Shown one piece after another: positions 1 through 10,925 of a DNA stretch of 64,000 nucleotides. The notes under the pieces are model-generated. The model did not search any database, had not been told where the DNA came from, and saw only the letters and a program-made list of their open reading frames with translations. The stretch covers positions 32,921,840 through 32,985,839 of the forward strand of contig ML660201.1 of the NCBI GenBank assembly GCA_007570785.1, in the 5' to 3' direction. A program made the position numbers and the translations under genes. Origin of the DNA: Antilocapra americana (taxonomy: Eukaryota > Chordata > Mammalia > Artiodactyla > Antilocapridae). Every line of letters starts with the position of its first letter. Position 1 is the stretch's first letter.

Positions 1-109
1 GATCTTCCCTGCAAAGCTTTGTAGGCAGCCTCAAGTTTTCAACCAATCTCCCCATACAGATTGTAACTTCCAAAGCAACAATTTGGCATTAAATCCCCAG
101 TCTCCAGTG

Positions 110-170
110 GGAACACATGGCACATAGTAGGTGCTTCATATGTATTTCTTGAGTGTAAGAGAAAATGCAT
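110..170 (+). mobile_element. Short L2/MIR-type 3' end
   Basis: A stretch reading like the end of old mammalian LINE2/MIR copies (cacatagtaggtgcttcata, then a short AT tail). It is only about 60 bp and could be L2 or MIR. Confidence 0.4.
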
Positions 171-202
171 GAGTAGTTGGCTAATGCCTACTTCTGTAGT
201 GG

Positions 203-1138
203 TTGTTGTAGTTCAGTCATTCAGTCATGTCCAACTGTTTGTGATCCCATGAACTGCAGAACGCTAGGCTTTCCTGTCCCTCACCATCTCCCAGAGCTGG
301 CTCAAACTCATGCCTATTGAGCCAGTGATACCATTTAGTCACCTCATCTTCTGTCATCCCCTTCTCCTCCTGTCTTCAATCTTTCCCAGCATCAGGTCTT
401 TTCTGATGAGTCAGCTTTTTGCAACAGGTGGCCAAAATATTGGACCTTCAGCATCAGTCCTTTCAATGAATATTCAGGGTTGATTTCCTTTAGGATTGAC
501 TGGTTTGATATCCTTGCTGTCCAAGGGACTCTCAAGAATCTTCTCTAGCACCATAGTTTGAAGGCATCACTTCTTTGGCACTCAGCCTTTTTTATTGTCC
601 AGCTCTCACATACATACATGACTACTGAGGAAACTGTAGCTTTGACTATACAGATCTTTATAAACAAAGTAATATCTCTGTTTTTCAATACACTGTCTAG
701 ATTTCTCATAGCTTTTCTTCCAAGGAGCAGTGTCTTTTAATTTCATGGCTGCAGTCATTGTCCACAGTGATTTTGGAGCCCAAGAAAAAGTATGTCACTG
801 TTTCCATTGTTTCCCCATCTATTTGCCATGAAGTGATGGAATCTTCATTTTTTGAATGTTGAGTTTTAAGCCAACTTTTTCACTCTTCTCTTTCACTTTC
901 ATCAAGAAGTTCTTTAGTTCCTCTTGGCTTTCTGCCATAAGCGTGGTGTTGTCTGCATATCTGAGGTTATTGATATTTCTCCTGCATCTTGTTTCCATCC
1001 AGCAACTCATCCATCCTGGCATTTCTCATGATGTACTCTGCATATGAGTTAATAAGCAGGGTGACAATATACAGCCTAAATGTACTCCTTTTCCAATTTT
1101 GAACCAGTCCATTGTTCCATGTCCAGTTCTAACTGTTG
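203..1138 (-). mobile_element. BovB LINE (RTE clade), 3' fragment
   Basis: Minus-strand BovB covering the last part of the reverse transcriptase and the C-terminal region to the 3' tail. The minus-strand frame at 819-1022 contains LRYADNTTLMAESQEEL, so the catalytic YADD is mutated to YADN. Stops and frameshifts break the rest. The copy is 5' truncated at about 1138. The flanks cttctgtagtgg (191-202) and cttctatgtgg (1139-1149) may be an imperfect target-site duplication. It lies in the same orientation as the next BovB but is an independent insertion. Confidence 0.93.
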
Positions 1139-1356
1139 CTTCTATGTGGTATAAAGGCCACAATTTCCCCAACCCATTCATGCCAACCTGAGAGTGGAGG
1201 ATTGAATAGAGATTATTATGAGCTGCACTGCTTTGGTTTAAATCTTTGTTACAACGTCTATCAACTGTGCAACCTTTGGCAAATTGATTCAGCTCTCTTG
1301 ATGTACCATGATTTTCTCATCTGTCATATGGGAATGAAAATAGTACATCAACCTCA

Positions 1357-3000
1357 TCAGTTCAGTTCAGTCGCTCAGTTGTGTCTGACTCTTTGCGACT
1401 CCATGAACCCAAACCCATGTCCATTGAGTTGATGAAGCCATCCAGCCATCTCATCCTATGTCGTTCCCTTCTCTTCCCACCCTCAATCTTTCCCAGCATC
1501 AGGGTCTTTTCCAGTGAGTCAGCTCTTTGCATCAGGTGGCCAAATAATTGGAGTTTCAGCTTCAACATCATTGCTACCAATGAACACCCAGGACTTATCT
1601 TCTTTAGGATGAACTAGTTGGATCTCCTTGCTGTCCAAGGGATTCTCAAGAGTCTTCTCCAACACCACAGTTCAAAAGCATCAATTCTTGGGCACTCAGC
1701 TTTCTTTATAGTTGAACTCTCACATCCATACATGACTACTGGAAAAACCATAGCCTTGACTAGATGGACCTTATGTTGACAAAGTAATGTCTGCTGTTTA
1801 ATATGCTGTCTAGGTTGTTCATAACTTTCCTTCCAAGAAGTAAGCATCTTTTAATTTCATGGCTGCAGTCACCAACTGCAGTGATTTTGGAGCCCAGAAA
1901 AATAAAGTCAACCACTGTTTTCACTGTTTCTCCATCTATCTGCCATGAAGTGATGGGACCGGCTGCCATGATCTTAGTATTCTGAATGTTGAGCTTTAAG
2001 CCAACTTTTTCACTCTCCTGTTTCACTTTTATCAAGAGGCTCTTTAGTTCTTCTTCACTTTCTGCCATAAGGGTGGTGTCATCTGCATATCTGAGGTTAT
2101 CGATATGTCTCCCGGCAATCTTGATTCCAGCTTGTGCTTCATCCACCTCAGCATTTCTCACGATGTACTCTGCATATAAGTTAAATAAGCAGGGTGACAA
2201 TATACAGCCTTGACATTCTCCTTTTCCTCTTTGGAAGCAGTCAGTTGTTCCATGTCCAGTTCTAACTATTACTTCCTGACCTGCATACAGGTTTCTCAAG
2301 AGACAGGTCAGATGGTCTGGTATTCCCATCTCTTTCAGAATTGTCCACAGTTTATTGTGATCCACACAGTCAAAGGCTTTGGCATCATCAATAAAGCAGA
2401 AATAGATGTTTTTCTGGAATTCTCCTGCTTTTTCAATGATCCAGCAGATGTTGGCAATTTGATCTCTGGTTCTTCTGCCTTTTCTAAAGCCAACTTGAGC
2501 ATCTGGAAGTTCACAGTTCACATATTGCTGAAGCCTGACGTGGAGAATTTTAAGCATTACTTTACTAGTGTGTGAGATGAGTGCAATTGTGCGGTAGTTT
2601 GAGCATTCTTTGGCATTGCCTTTCTTTGGGGTTGGAATGAAAACTGACCTTTTCCCATCCTGTGGCCACTGCTGAGTTTTCCAAATTTGCTGGTGTATTG
2701 AGTGCAACACTTTCACAGCATCATCTTTCTGGATTTGAAATAGCTCAACTGGAATTCCATCACCTCCACTAGCTTTGTTTGTAGTGATGCTTCCTAACGT
2801 CCACTTGACTTCACATTCCAGGGTGTCTGGCTCTAGGTGAGTGATCACACCATCGTGATTATCTGGGTCATGAAGATCTTTTTTGTATAGGTCTTCTGTG
2901 TATTCTTGCCACCTCTTTTTAATATCTTCTGCTTCTGTTAGGTCCCTACCATTTCTGTCCTTTATCAAGCCCATCTTTGCATAAACCTCATAGGGTGCTT
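1357..3000 (-). mobile_element. BovB LINE, 5'-truncated copy with long RT frame
   Basis: The longest BovB of the window (about 1.64 kb), on the minus strand. It begins in the linker just before the reverse transcriptase, so the endonuclease domain is missing, and it ends in the usual cagttcagttcagtcgctca tail (read on plus). The RT part is open (see the entry at 1760-2974). The C-terminal part is split by a frameshift near 1790, where the frame passes to 1614-1847, and by an in-frame TAG at 1614-1616, after which the same frame continues to 1362. Just before the tail an internal deletion removes part of the usual C terminus. The 5' junction on plus abuts a run of 13 A (about 3003-3015). No clear target-site duplication was found. 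Confidence 0.95.
1760..2974 (-). pseudogene. BovB reverse transcriptase fragment, 404 codons
   Basis: Open frame within the BovB copy. In BovB the protein copies element RNA into DNA at a nicked target and also serves Bov-tA/Bov-A SINEs. Visible RT blocks in order: NYRTIALISHTSKVMLKIL (residues 126-144), QVGFRKGRRTRDQI (160-173), motif A FIDDAKAFD (194-202, first Asp kept), QGCILSPCLFNLYAEY (255-270), catalytic YADD (296-299) and LKLNIQNTKIM (326-336). The residue before QGCILSP is Cys where RTE-type RTs normally have Arg, consistent with CpG decay. The frame loses homology after about residue 395 (ILNSR) through a small deletion, so the C-terminal region is missing. The N-terminal endonuclease is absent. 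The first Met is simply the first in frame, not a native start. Expression as an active enzyme is very unlikely. Confidence 0.9.
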
Positions 3001-3015
3001 TTTAAAAAAAAAAAA

Positions 3016-6000
3016 AGATTAATCATGGTGGTGGTATTTTTTCTTATTTTAGCATTATGTTTCTCCATTCCTATATGGTAGCCTGGGCACCCTCCACCTT
3101 AACCTGCAGAGATTCTGAAAAGACCTAGGTTGTGTTTGTCCCACACTTTCATTGGCATAATAATAAGAAAACTGGATCCTGCAGACCTCAGTCCAACTCT
3201 TAACTTTGTATCTTCCTCATCAAGATTTTCTACATCATTCATTACTTTGATTAGTATTTGCATTGCAAATAATGCCTTGTGGGAATACTTGAAATGACTC
3301 TCAATCTGTTTGCATAAAAAATGTCAATGACCTGATATGATTTCCATGATAAAGCTTTTCTCTAATCTTTTCTTACTTCTTGACAGGCCTGTGTTCCTAT
3401 TACCTTTACTAAGATCTCAAACAGTCATCATGGTTAAACCACTAAAATACAAACAAGTTTTTTTTTTTTTTTTGGTTCTGCCACATGCTATAATGTGCTA
3501 TTTATTATCTCCTTGTGACTAATCCCAATCTTATTTTTAATGCTCAGCATTTTCCTTTCTGTTCAGAGCCATAGACTGGCAGGAGTTCAAGGAAAGGCTG
3601 AAAATGCTTCTTAGAAACTATTTTAATCCCAAACAGTTAATGTTTGGGGAGCAGGTTGAAACATATGTAATATAGGCACCCAAATGTAGGCAATTATCTC
3701 CAAAGGGCAAAAAGGGAGAAAGAAGACAGAGAATAAAGGCCATGCTGCCCTCAGGTCAAGGGTAGAACACTGAAGAAACACCTTCTTTGGTTTTCCAAGG
3801 GTCACAACGTCAACTGAAGAATGAAATGATAATACAAATGGAACAGCTTGATAACACCCAAATGAGTGTATTTATTCACACAGTTCAGGCCTGATGATTG
3901 GAGCTCTTTTTCTGTCTGCTGACAGCAATTCTGAACATTATAACAAGATCCAGTACTTAATGTCTAGAAACCCTTAATGATACTTTGTACAAAGTGGATG
4001 AAGGGTGACAGGGCAGAGGGGAGCACGTACAGAAGTTTTGGGTCAAAAAACTTGTGACTTTCAGAGGCTTTTTGTGTTGACTGTTACCTTTGAGCAACAC
4101 AAAGACAGGAGCTCACACTTCTGAAGGTGGAAAGGGATGTCCCAGAGTTAGAATTGCTTTCTCTTTCAATAATGCCATTTCAGCTGTCCTTGAAGCTCTG
4201 CATGGGACAGGACGAGCTGCCTCTGGTCTTCCTTCCATAGTTTCAACTGCTGTTTAACCATGTATATTCATAAGCACACACACACATATATACACACACA
4301 CCATCCTTGGTAAAACACTACACACTAGGATATTCAACACGATAAGGTAGCACTATTATTATTTAATACTTACCATGCAGCTATAATTCAAAATGATTTT
4401 CAGAGAGGAAATACACTGTCAAAAGCATAAAACCACCTTGCAGGATCAGTTAGAGGAAAAATATGAGCTAAGGAGCCGGAAATCCTTGTTTAGTATTACC
4501 GAGAAATTATGACAAGCCATGAAAAGTTCCATAGGCTTTTGTAGCACTCAAGTCGTTCCTTTAAAACTGACTTCTATGAAAATCTCCTATGCCTGGAATT
4601 TGCTCTGTCAAAGCCAGACACATTTTTTTAATTGAATCTTGCTCTGAGAGTAGTAGTTTTTTTCCTCCCATGCATCTGTAATTTGCTTTTTATGTGAATG
4701 GAGAGCTGTTCTGTTTCTCTTCTTTGGGGAGTTGTCATTTTCCTGTAAAAACAATCAATGCTGGGCCATTTATCTCTTGCTTCATCAAACTGTGATGATG
4801 GGGTAGAAGTATGTGTACATTCGCAATATAGATTTTTCATTTCTGTGTTTTATAGTCATATTATTGGCAAGTGGCCCTTATTTATTTTCCAGAACATTTC
4901 TAAGCTGATGACAAGTCTTTAGTATTTGTTAACTGTGTCTTACCTGTCTACTTTTTCATGTAATAGTTGCTTTCAGGGAATACAACAGAAATGGGTACTG
5001 CTTTGTTGAAAATTTTTCAAGTCAAATACACCATAGCACAACCATCTGTGAAAATACATTTCATCTTTCATCAAATTCTGCCAAGGCTTTTTGGAGGGTT
5101 AATAATCCCTTCCTGGGGGTGTGCTTCTATGGTTAATGCAGTATCATTGGGCACAGACTAGGTTATACTTATGTTCAGACTCAGGGAAAAAAGAAAAGGA
5201 TGTGTTGAAGGGAGAATTATTGAATGTTTTCCCTTCTAAATTCTTGTTACTTGCAGGACAAATGCCTTTAAAATGGAAAATATTGTTGAGAAACTCTTTG
5301 TGGCAGAGTGGGGGGAGAGATATAGAAGTAAAAACCATATTCACTTTTCTTGTATGTAGAGTCCAGTTCTCTACTAACCAATCAGCCCTGAGGAGAGGGA
5401 CATGCATTGTAGCAGGACAAGAACTGCCTGATGCCCTTCAAAGGTTGATTCTGGGGAAAGGGGTGTATGTCTCTCTTGTTTTTTCTTGGCAGTGGTGACC
5501 CCTGTGCTTCCTGCCTGTCTTCGTGTCCCATAAATCAGTCTCTCCTTCCATCCTCCAGACCCCCATCAGTGTAGAGCTGTTGCATGTAAGAGAGGATACG
5601 GTGGGGCAGGCTGTGGTGGGGACTATAAAACACTAAAGTACATGAAGCAACTGGAATTCCATTAAGAGACATCTCTATCTTTCAGAGTTCCTTGGCAACT
5701 ACTTATTTCTTATCAAGTTCTGAACTCCTACTGTATTGTCAGTACCCTTGTCCACAAAATGCCATTCCCTCTCTCTCTTAAGGTGTTACAATAAGAAACA
5801 GAGGACATAATTCACAATTAGATGTGATAACTGAGAAGAATGTAGAAAAGGGACTATTATTTATAAAGTCATAGGCCAGGTATAGGAAAATGAACTATGT
5901 ACAGTCAGTTATATTTTAACAGTTGTTTTGAAAACTCAAATTGTGCCAGTGCCCTTGATGTCTTTGGAAACAGCTTGAACCTAGTTTTGTACTTGTTCTC

Positions 6001-6190
6001 ATGTGATATTACCCATGAGAAAGTTAGGAGAACCCAGAAACTTGTATCTAGTTGTACCAAGCAGTGTCATGAACCTCCGTCCATAGTTCATCAGGCATTC
6101 TGTCTATCAGATCTAGTCCCTTAAATCTACTTCTCACTTCCACTGTATAATTACAAGGGATTTGGTTTAGGTCATATCTGAATGGTCATA
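3016..6190. other. Mostly single-copy AT-rich DNA, no gene recognised
   Basis: No exon, RNA gene or confident transposon recognised. Contents are a run of 16 T (3458-3473) that may be the poly-A tail of a minus-strand retrocopy (separate entry), a CA/TA-rich patch near 4276-4303, and a possible faint MIR trace near 4330-4440. The open frames here (for example 5121-5498 plus) have no recognisable domain and overlap frames on the other strand. Confidence 0.5.
3458..3830 (-). pseudogene. Possible processed retrocopy with poly-A tail
   Basis: Read on the minus strand, sequence ends in gataataaatagc, then about 25 bases, then 16 A. The AATAAA signal and tail spacing fit the 3' end of a retrotransposed polyadenylated RNA. 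A short possible target duplication aatacaaa occurs beside the tail (about 3446-3453) and again near 3832-3839, which would give a copy of about 370 bp. I do not recognise a parent gene, and the minus frame at 3623-3805 has no known domain. An ordinary T-run in unique DNA is the alternative. Confidence 0.25.
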
Positions 6191-6191
6191 C

Positions 6192-6902
6192 CTAAAAGTG
6201 AAAGAGGAAAGTGAAAAAGTTGGCTTAAGGCTCAACATTAACAAAACTAAGATCATGGCATCTGGTCCCATCACTTCATGGGAAATAGATGGGTAAACAG
6301 TGGAAACAGTGTCAGACTTTATTTTTCTGGGCTCCAAAATCACTGCAGATGGTGATTGCAGCCATGAAATCAAAAGACGCTTACTCCCTGGAAGGAAAGT
6401 TATGGCCAACCTGGATAGCATATTGAAAAGCAGGGACATTACTTTGCCAACAAAGATCCGTCTAGTCAAGGCTATGGTTTTTCTAGTAGTCGTGTATGGA
6501 TGTGAGAGTTGGACAGTGAAAAAGGCTAAGTGCCGAAGAATTGATGTTTTTGAACAGTGGTGTTGGAGGAGACTCCTGAGAGTTCCTTGGACAGCAAGGA
6601 GATCCAACAAGTCCATCCTAAAGGAGATCAGTCCTGGGTGTTCATTGGAAGGACTGGTTTTGAAGCTGAAACTCCAATACTTTGGCCACCTCATGTGAAG
6701 ACTTGACTCATTGGAAAAGACCCTGATGCTGGGAAGGATTGGGGGCAGGAGGAGAAGGGGACAACAAAGGATGAGATGGCTGGATGGCATCATTGACGCG
6801 ATGGACATGGGTTTGGGTGGATTCTGGGAGTTGGTGATCGACAGGGAGGCCTGGCGTGCTGCTGTTCATGGGGTTGCAAAGAGTTGGACTGAACTGAACT
6901 GT
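6192..6902 (+). mobile_element. BovB LINE 3' end
   Basis: Plus-strand BovB from the end of the RT domain to the 3' tail gttggactgaactgaactg. The C-terminal frame is nearly intact: 6300-6698 holds SDFIFLGSKITADGDCSHEI and YGCESWTVKKA, and a single in-frame TGA (6696-6698) separates it from 6699-6944, which continues RWLDGIIDAMDMGL and VHGVAKSWTELN. A TAA just before 6300 breaks the upstream side. It is 5' truncated and shows no clear target duplication. Confidence 0.94.
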
Positions 6903-6904
6903 AA

Positions 6905-8505
6905 CAAGCAGTGTAGGAACCTACCAATGCATACTGTCCCCTAAATACCCTCTGCACACCTCAGCTGACATCATCCCCATCTGGTGGGACAGTTTTCTGT
7001 CCCCATTTCAGATAAGCTTCCTGATGCTGCTTCACAATAGCTTACAAGCTACAACTCTTTGGAAGCTTAATTCCACCAGCAAACTTCAAGGTCTTGTTCA
7101 AAGTAAAATGCAGTATTTATTGTATTACTTAATCATGTGACAAGTGTAACAATGGCAACTGTTTTTGTTAGGCTCTTCTCTTTTTCAAATGTCATAGATA
7201 ATAGTATTTGTGTGTGTGTGTGCCTCTAACCCCATTTTCCCATAAGCACCTTGTTTTTTATTGCACAGTTTTGCATTGCATGATGATTTTTAAGAACACA
7301 TATGTTGCTTGTGGCAGAGCTGAATGTATGTTGAAGCTTTGTGTGGCTGGCAACAGTGGAAAGCTGTTACTAACTTTTAGATGGAAGGACAAGGGCAGAG
7401 AAGCAGTCTCTGGAACCTTGAGGGAGGAGCCCCACTGTGGGGAAAGAATTGCCTCGCTTCTGCTGGCCAGAGGCCCAGCCCAGAGAGGGCTTTGGGAATA
7501 AACACCCTGCCCTCACCTTCCAATCATCGGTAGTTATCCTCTGGTACAACCCAGTGGGAAACAAGTGGGTTAGGGAGTCTGTTTCATGCCTTCCAGAGGA
7601 CAGGTTAAACATACCGGAGTAAAGTAGAATGGAGGGATAGATCACAAGGTATCTCTTGCCTTTGGGAAAATTACTTTTTAAGGAATTGTTTTTATTTCAT
7701 TATGTAAATCAGTTTTATTCTTATCTTTCTGGATGGCTATTATCTAGGCCCAGGGGTAATAATAAGGTGGCTCATACAGGTGTTTTTCTAAACAAAGAAC
7801 ATCTTTCTGTGAACAAAGAGAATCTGTACTACTTTTAGTCCAATCAGTTCAAACAGCAGCTGCCTTAGAAAACAGCATATTTTTTCCCACTTCTCATTAT
7901 GTATGTACACATATCTATATTCACGACCCCTTGCATATGAATTTCTTTCTAAGGGCAATCATGTTTCACCTTTAATGCTTGAATATTGCCCCAGTTGGCT
8001 GTATACTGTTAAATAATGTACTATCTTTTGTGATTGGTCAGTGAGAGAAATACAGAGAAGCTGGTATTATTTATTTGCCTATATACCTCCCCTTTGATTA
8101 GGATATTAATTTTTTTTATAGGTCTATTACAAGACAGCTGGCCATTTCCTCTAATGTTTAAGTAATACATAGGAGAGGTGGGGACTGGCTTGAAACGAGC
8201 CTCTGTAATAGGTTCTGCCAATTTTCCCGATGCCTCAGCTTGATCTGAAATTCAGAAGACACGTTGAGCTCAGAAGTTTCAGGGTAATTATGCAAAAGGA
8301 TGTTAAAACTGAAACAGGTCAATTTATCATTGATTAGTATTTGTCTTCCTTGCCCAGAAAGAACTTGAAACAAAGAGAGAGATAAACTGTATAGAGTTAA
8401 GTTGTTTATTGGAGGAAAAAAATACAGAAAATTTGAAACTTCAAGAGAGAGTAATATATGTATCTTAAAAAAATTTCCCCAGAGTTTCCTTTCTATGAAA
8501 GAAGA
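6905..8505. other. Single-copy DNA, no gene recognised
   Basis: Nothing recognisable apart from a short (TG)n at about 7208-7222. Overlapping frames on both strands at 7208-7645 have no known domain and are judged chance. Confidence 0.5.
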
Positions 8506-8587
8506 AACTCAAGTTTTATTCTCTCATAAGTAAAATTCATTTCTTCAACTCAAGTTTTATTCTGTCATAAGTAAAATTCATTTCATC
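8506..8587. repeat. 41-bp tandem duplication, two copies
   Basis: Copies at 8506-8546 and 8547-8587 match at 39 of 41 positions (ctctcataag versus ctgtcataag, and ttcttc versus ttcatc). They are head-to-tail with no spacer, in AT-rich unique sequence. Confidence 0.95.
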
Positions 8588-8730
8588 ATTAGTCATAATT
8601 TGCTGTGTTTTGTGCTAAAGTGGTTAGCTCATACCTGCCAACCTGTAACTGGGGAAAGTAATATCATATTGACAATGTTAATAGGGATAATAGAGATGAA
8701 GATTTAGATCCTACTGGTAGCTCATGTTCT

Positions 8731-10925
8731 TTTAAAACTGAGATATAATTCATTTACTATTAAATCTACCCTTTTAAAGTATACAATTTAGTGGGTTTTT
8801 TTTTTTTAGCATACTCGCACATTTATAAAGCCATCACCATAATCTAATGTCACCACATTTTCATCACCCCAGAAAGAAACCCCATATTCATTAAGAGTCA
8901 TTCTATATTCCTCATTCCCTGGCAACTGCCAGTCTACTTTCGATTCTTTGTTTACCTATCCTGGACATTTCATATAATTGGAATCATACCATATGGCCTT
9001 TTGTATCTGACTTTTTTCACTTACTGTATTGTTCTAAAGGTTCATCCTTGCTGTAGTGTGTTTCTGTGTTTCATTCCTTTCTGTGTTGTTGTTGTTTAGT
9101 CACTCAGTTGTGTCTGACTCTTTGTGACCCCATGGTCTGCAGCACACCAGGCTTCCCTGTCCTTCATTGTCTCCTGGAGTTTGTTCAAACTCATGTCCAT
9201 TGAATTGGTGATGCCATCCAACTGTCTCATCCTCTGTCTTCCTCTTATCCTTATGCCTTCAGTCTTTGCCAGTATCTGGGTATTTTCCAGTGAGTTGGCT
9301 CTTCATATCAGGTGGCCAAAGTATTGGAGCTTCAGCTTTAGCATCAGTCCTTCCAATGAATATTCAGGGTTGATTTTGTTGAGGATTGGCTGGTTTGATC
9401 TTGCTGTGCAAAGGACTCTCAAGAGTCTTCTCCAGCACCACAGTTGAAAGCATCAGTTCTTCAGCGCTCAGCCTTCTTTATGGTCCAACTCTCACATCTG
9501 TACATGACTCCTAGAAAAACCAAAGTTTTGACTATACATACCTTTGTCAGCAAAGTGATGTCTCTACTTTTTTAATATGCTATCTGGGTTTGTCATAGCT
9601 TTTCTTCCAAGGATCAAGTGTCTTTTAATTTTAGGTTCAGTCTCTGTCTGCAGTGATTTTGGAGCCCAAGATAATAAAGTCTGTCACTGTTTCCATTTTT
9701 TCCCCCATCTATTTGCTATGAAGTGATGGGACCAGACACCATGACCTTAGCTTTTTGAATATTGAGTTTTAAGTCAGTTTTTTCACTCTCCTCTTTCACC
9801 TTCATCAAGAGGTTCTTTAGTTCCTCTTTGCTTTCTGTCATTAGGGTAGTATCTTCTGCATATCTGAGGTTATTGATATTTCTCCTGGCAATCTTGAACC
9901 AGTCCAATCCATTCTCTGGAGGCAGGTAAGGTGTTCTGGCATTCCCATCTCTTTCAGAATTTTCCACAGTTTGTTGCATTCATTTTTACTGTGAATGGAT
10001 GGGCATTTGGTTGTTTCTCTATTTTGGTTATAGTGAATAATGCTGCTATAAATATTCATGTACAAGTTTTCCTATGGACATATATTGTCACTTCCATTGG
10101 GTATGTCTCTAGTAGTGGAATTACTGGGTATATGGTAGTTTCACATTTAACCTTTTAATGAACTATCAGACTGTTTTCAAAAGTGAGTATAAAATTTTAC
10201 ATTCCTACCAAAAAATTTCTTCATATGTTTGTCACCACTATTTTATATGTATCTTTTTGGTTATAGTCATTTTAGTGGGTATGAAGTTGTATTTCATTGT
10301 GATTTTTATTTGCATTTCCCTGATAATGGTGAACATCTTTTCATATGCTTTTTGACCATTTGTATATCTTTAGAGAAATGTTTATTCAGGTCCCTTACTT
10401 GTTTTCTAAGAGGATTATTCATCATTTTATTATTGCTTTGTAACAACACAATTCTTTATATACTCCATCTTATAGATCCCTTATCAGATACATGATTTGC
10501 AAATATTTTGTCTCATAATGTGGGGTGTCTTTTTATTTTGTTAGGTATCTTTTGAAGCATAAATATTTTTAAAATTTTGATGAAGTCCAATTTATCTTTT
10601 TTCTTTCATCACTTGATCTTTTGGTGCCATATCTCAGACAACTTTGCCTAATCTAGGATCATGAAGATTTTTTTTCTATATTTTCTTCTAATAGTTTTAT
10701 AGTTTGATCTCTTATATCTGGATCTATGATCCATCTTGATTTGTTACGTACATGAAGAAGAGGTCTATCTTCATTCAGTTGCATGGAGATAGCAAGTTGT
10801 CTCAGGACCATTTGTAGAAAAGACTATTATTTTCTCATTGAGTTGTCGTGACACACTTACTGAAAAATCAATTGACGATAAATATATATGGGTTTGTTTC
10901 TAGACTCTCAGTTTTATTCTAGTCT
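8731..10925 (-). mobile_element. Old L1 LINE 3' region, split by BovB
   Basis: Plus-strand reading gives the reverse complement of a mammalian L1M 3' UTR and distal ORF2. 8731-9080 carries actgagatataattcattta and the catcaccataatctaatg block. The element resumes at about 9981 with ggatgggcatttggttgttt, gaataatgctgctataaata, ttgcatttccctgataatgg and agatacatgatttgcaaata, and fades near 10925. The two parts are collinear in L1, so the BovB at 9084-9980 interrupts it. No coding potential remains. Confidence 0.88.
9084..9980 (-). mobile_element. BovB LINE 3' fragment nested in L1
   Basis: Minus-strand BovB from tgttgttgttgtttagtcac (3' tail on plus) to the RT region (frame 9716-9979 minus contains INNLRYAEDTTLMTESKEEL, with YADD mutated to YAED). 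A deletion removes part of the RT near 9900-9960. The flanks ttcattcctttctgtg (about 9070-9085) and ttcatttttactgtg (about 9978-9992) look like an imperfect target duplication of L1 sequence. Confidence 0.93.

Noticed and set aside
203..3000. Segmental duplication because two similar blocks lie side by side
   Set aside because: Both are BovB copies with different 5' truncation points and different mutations; flanks are not duplicated.
6167..6808. 213-codon minus-strand frame
   Set aside because: It is antisense to the BovB C-terminal coding region; the sense strand explains the openness.
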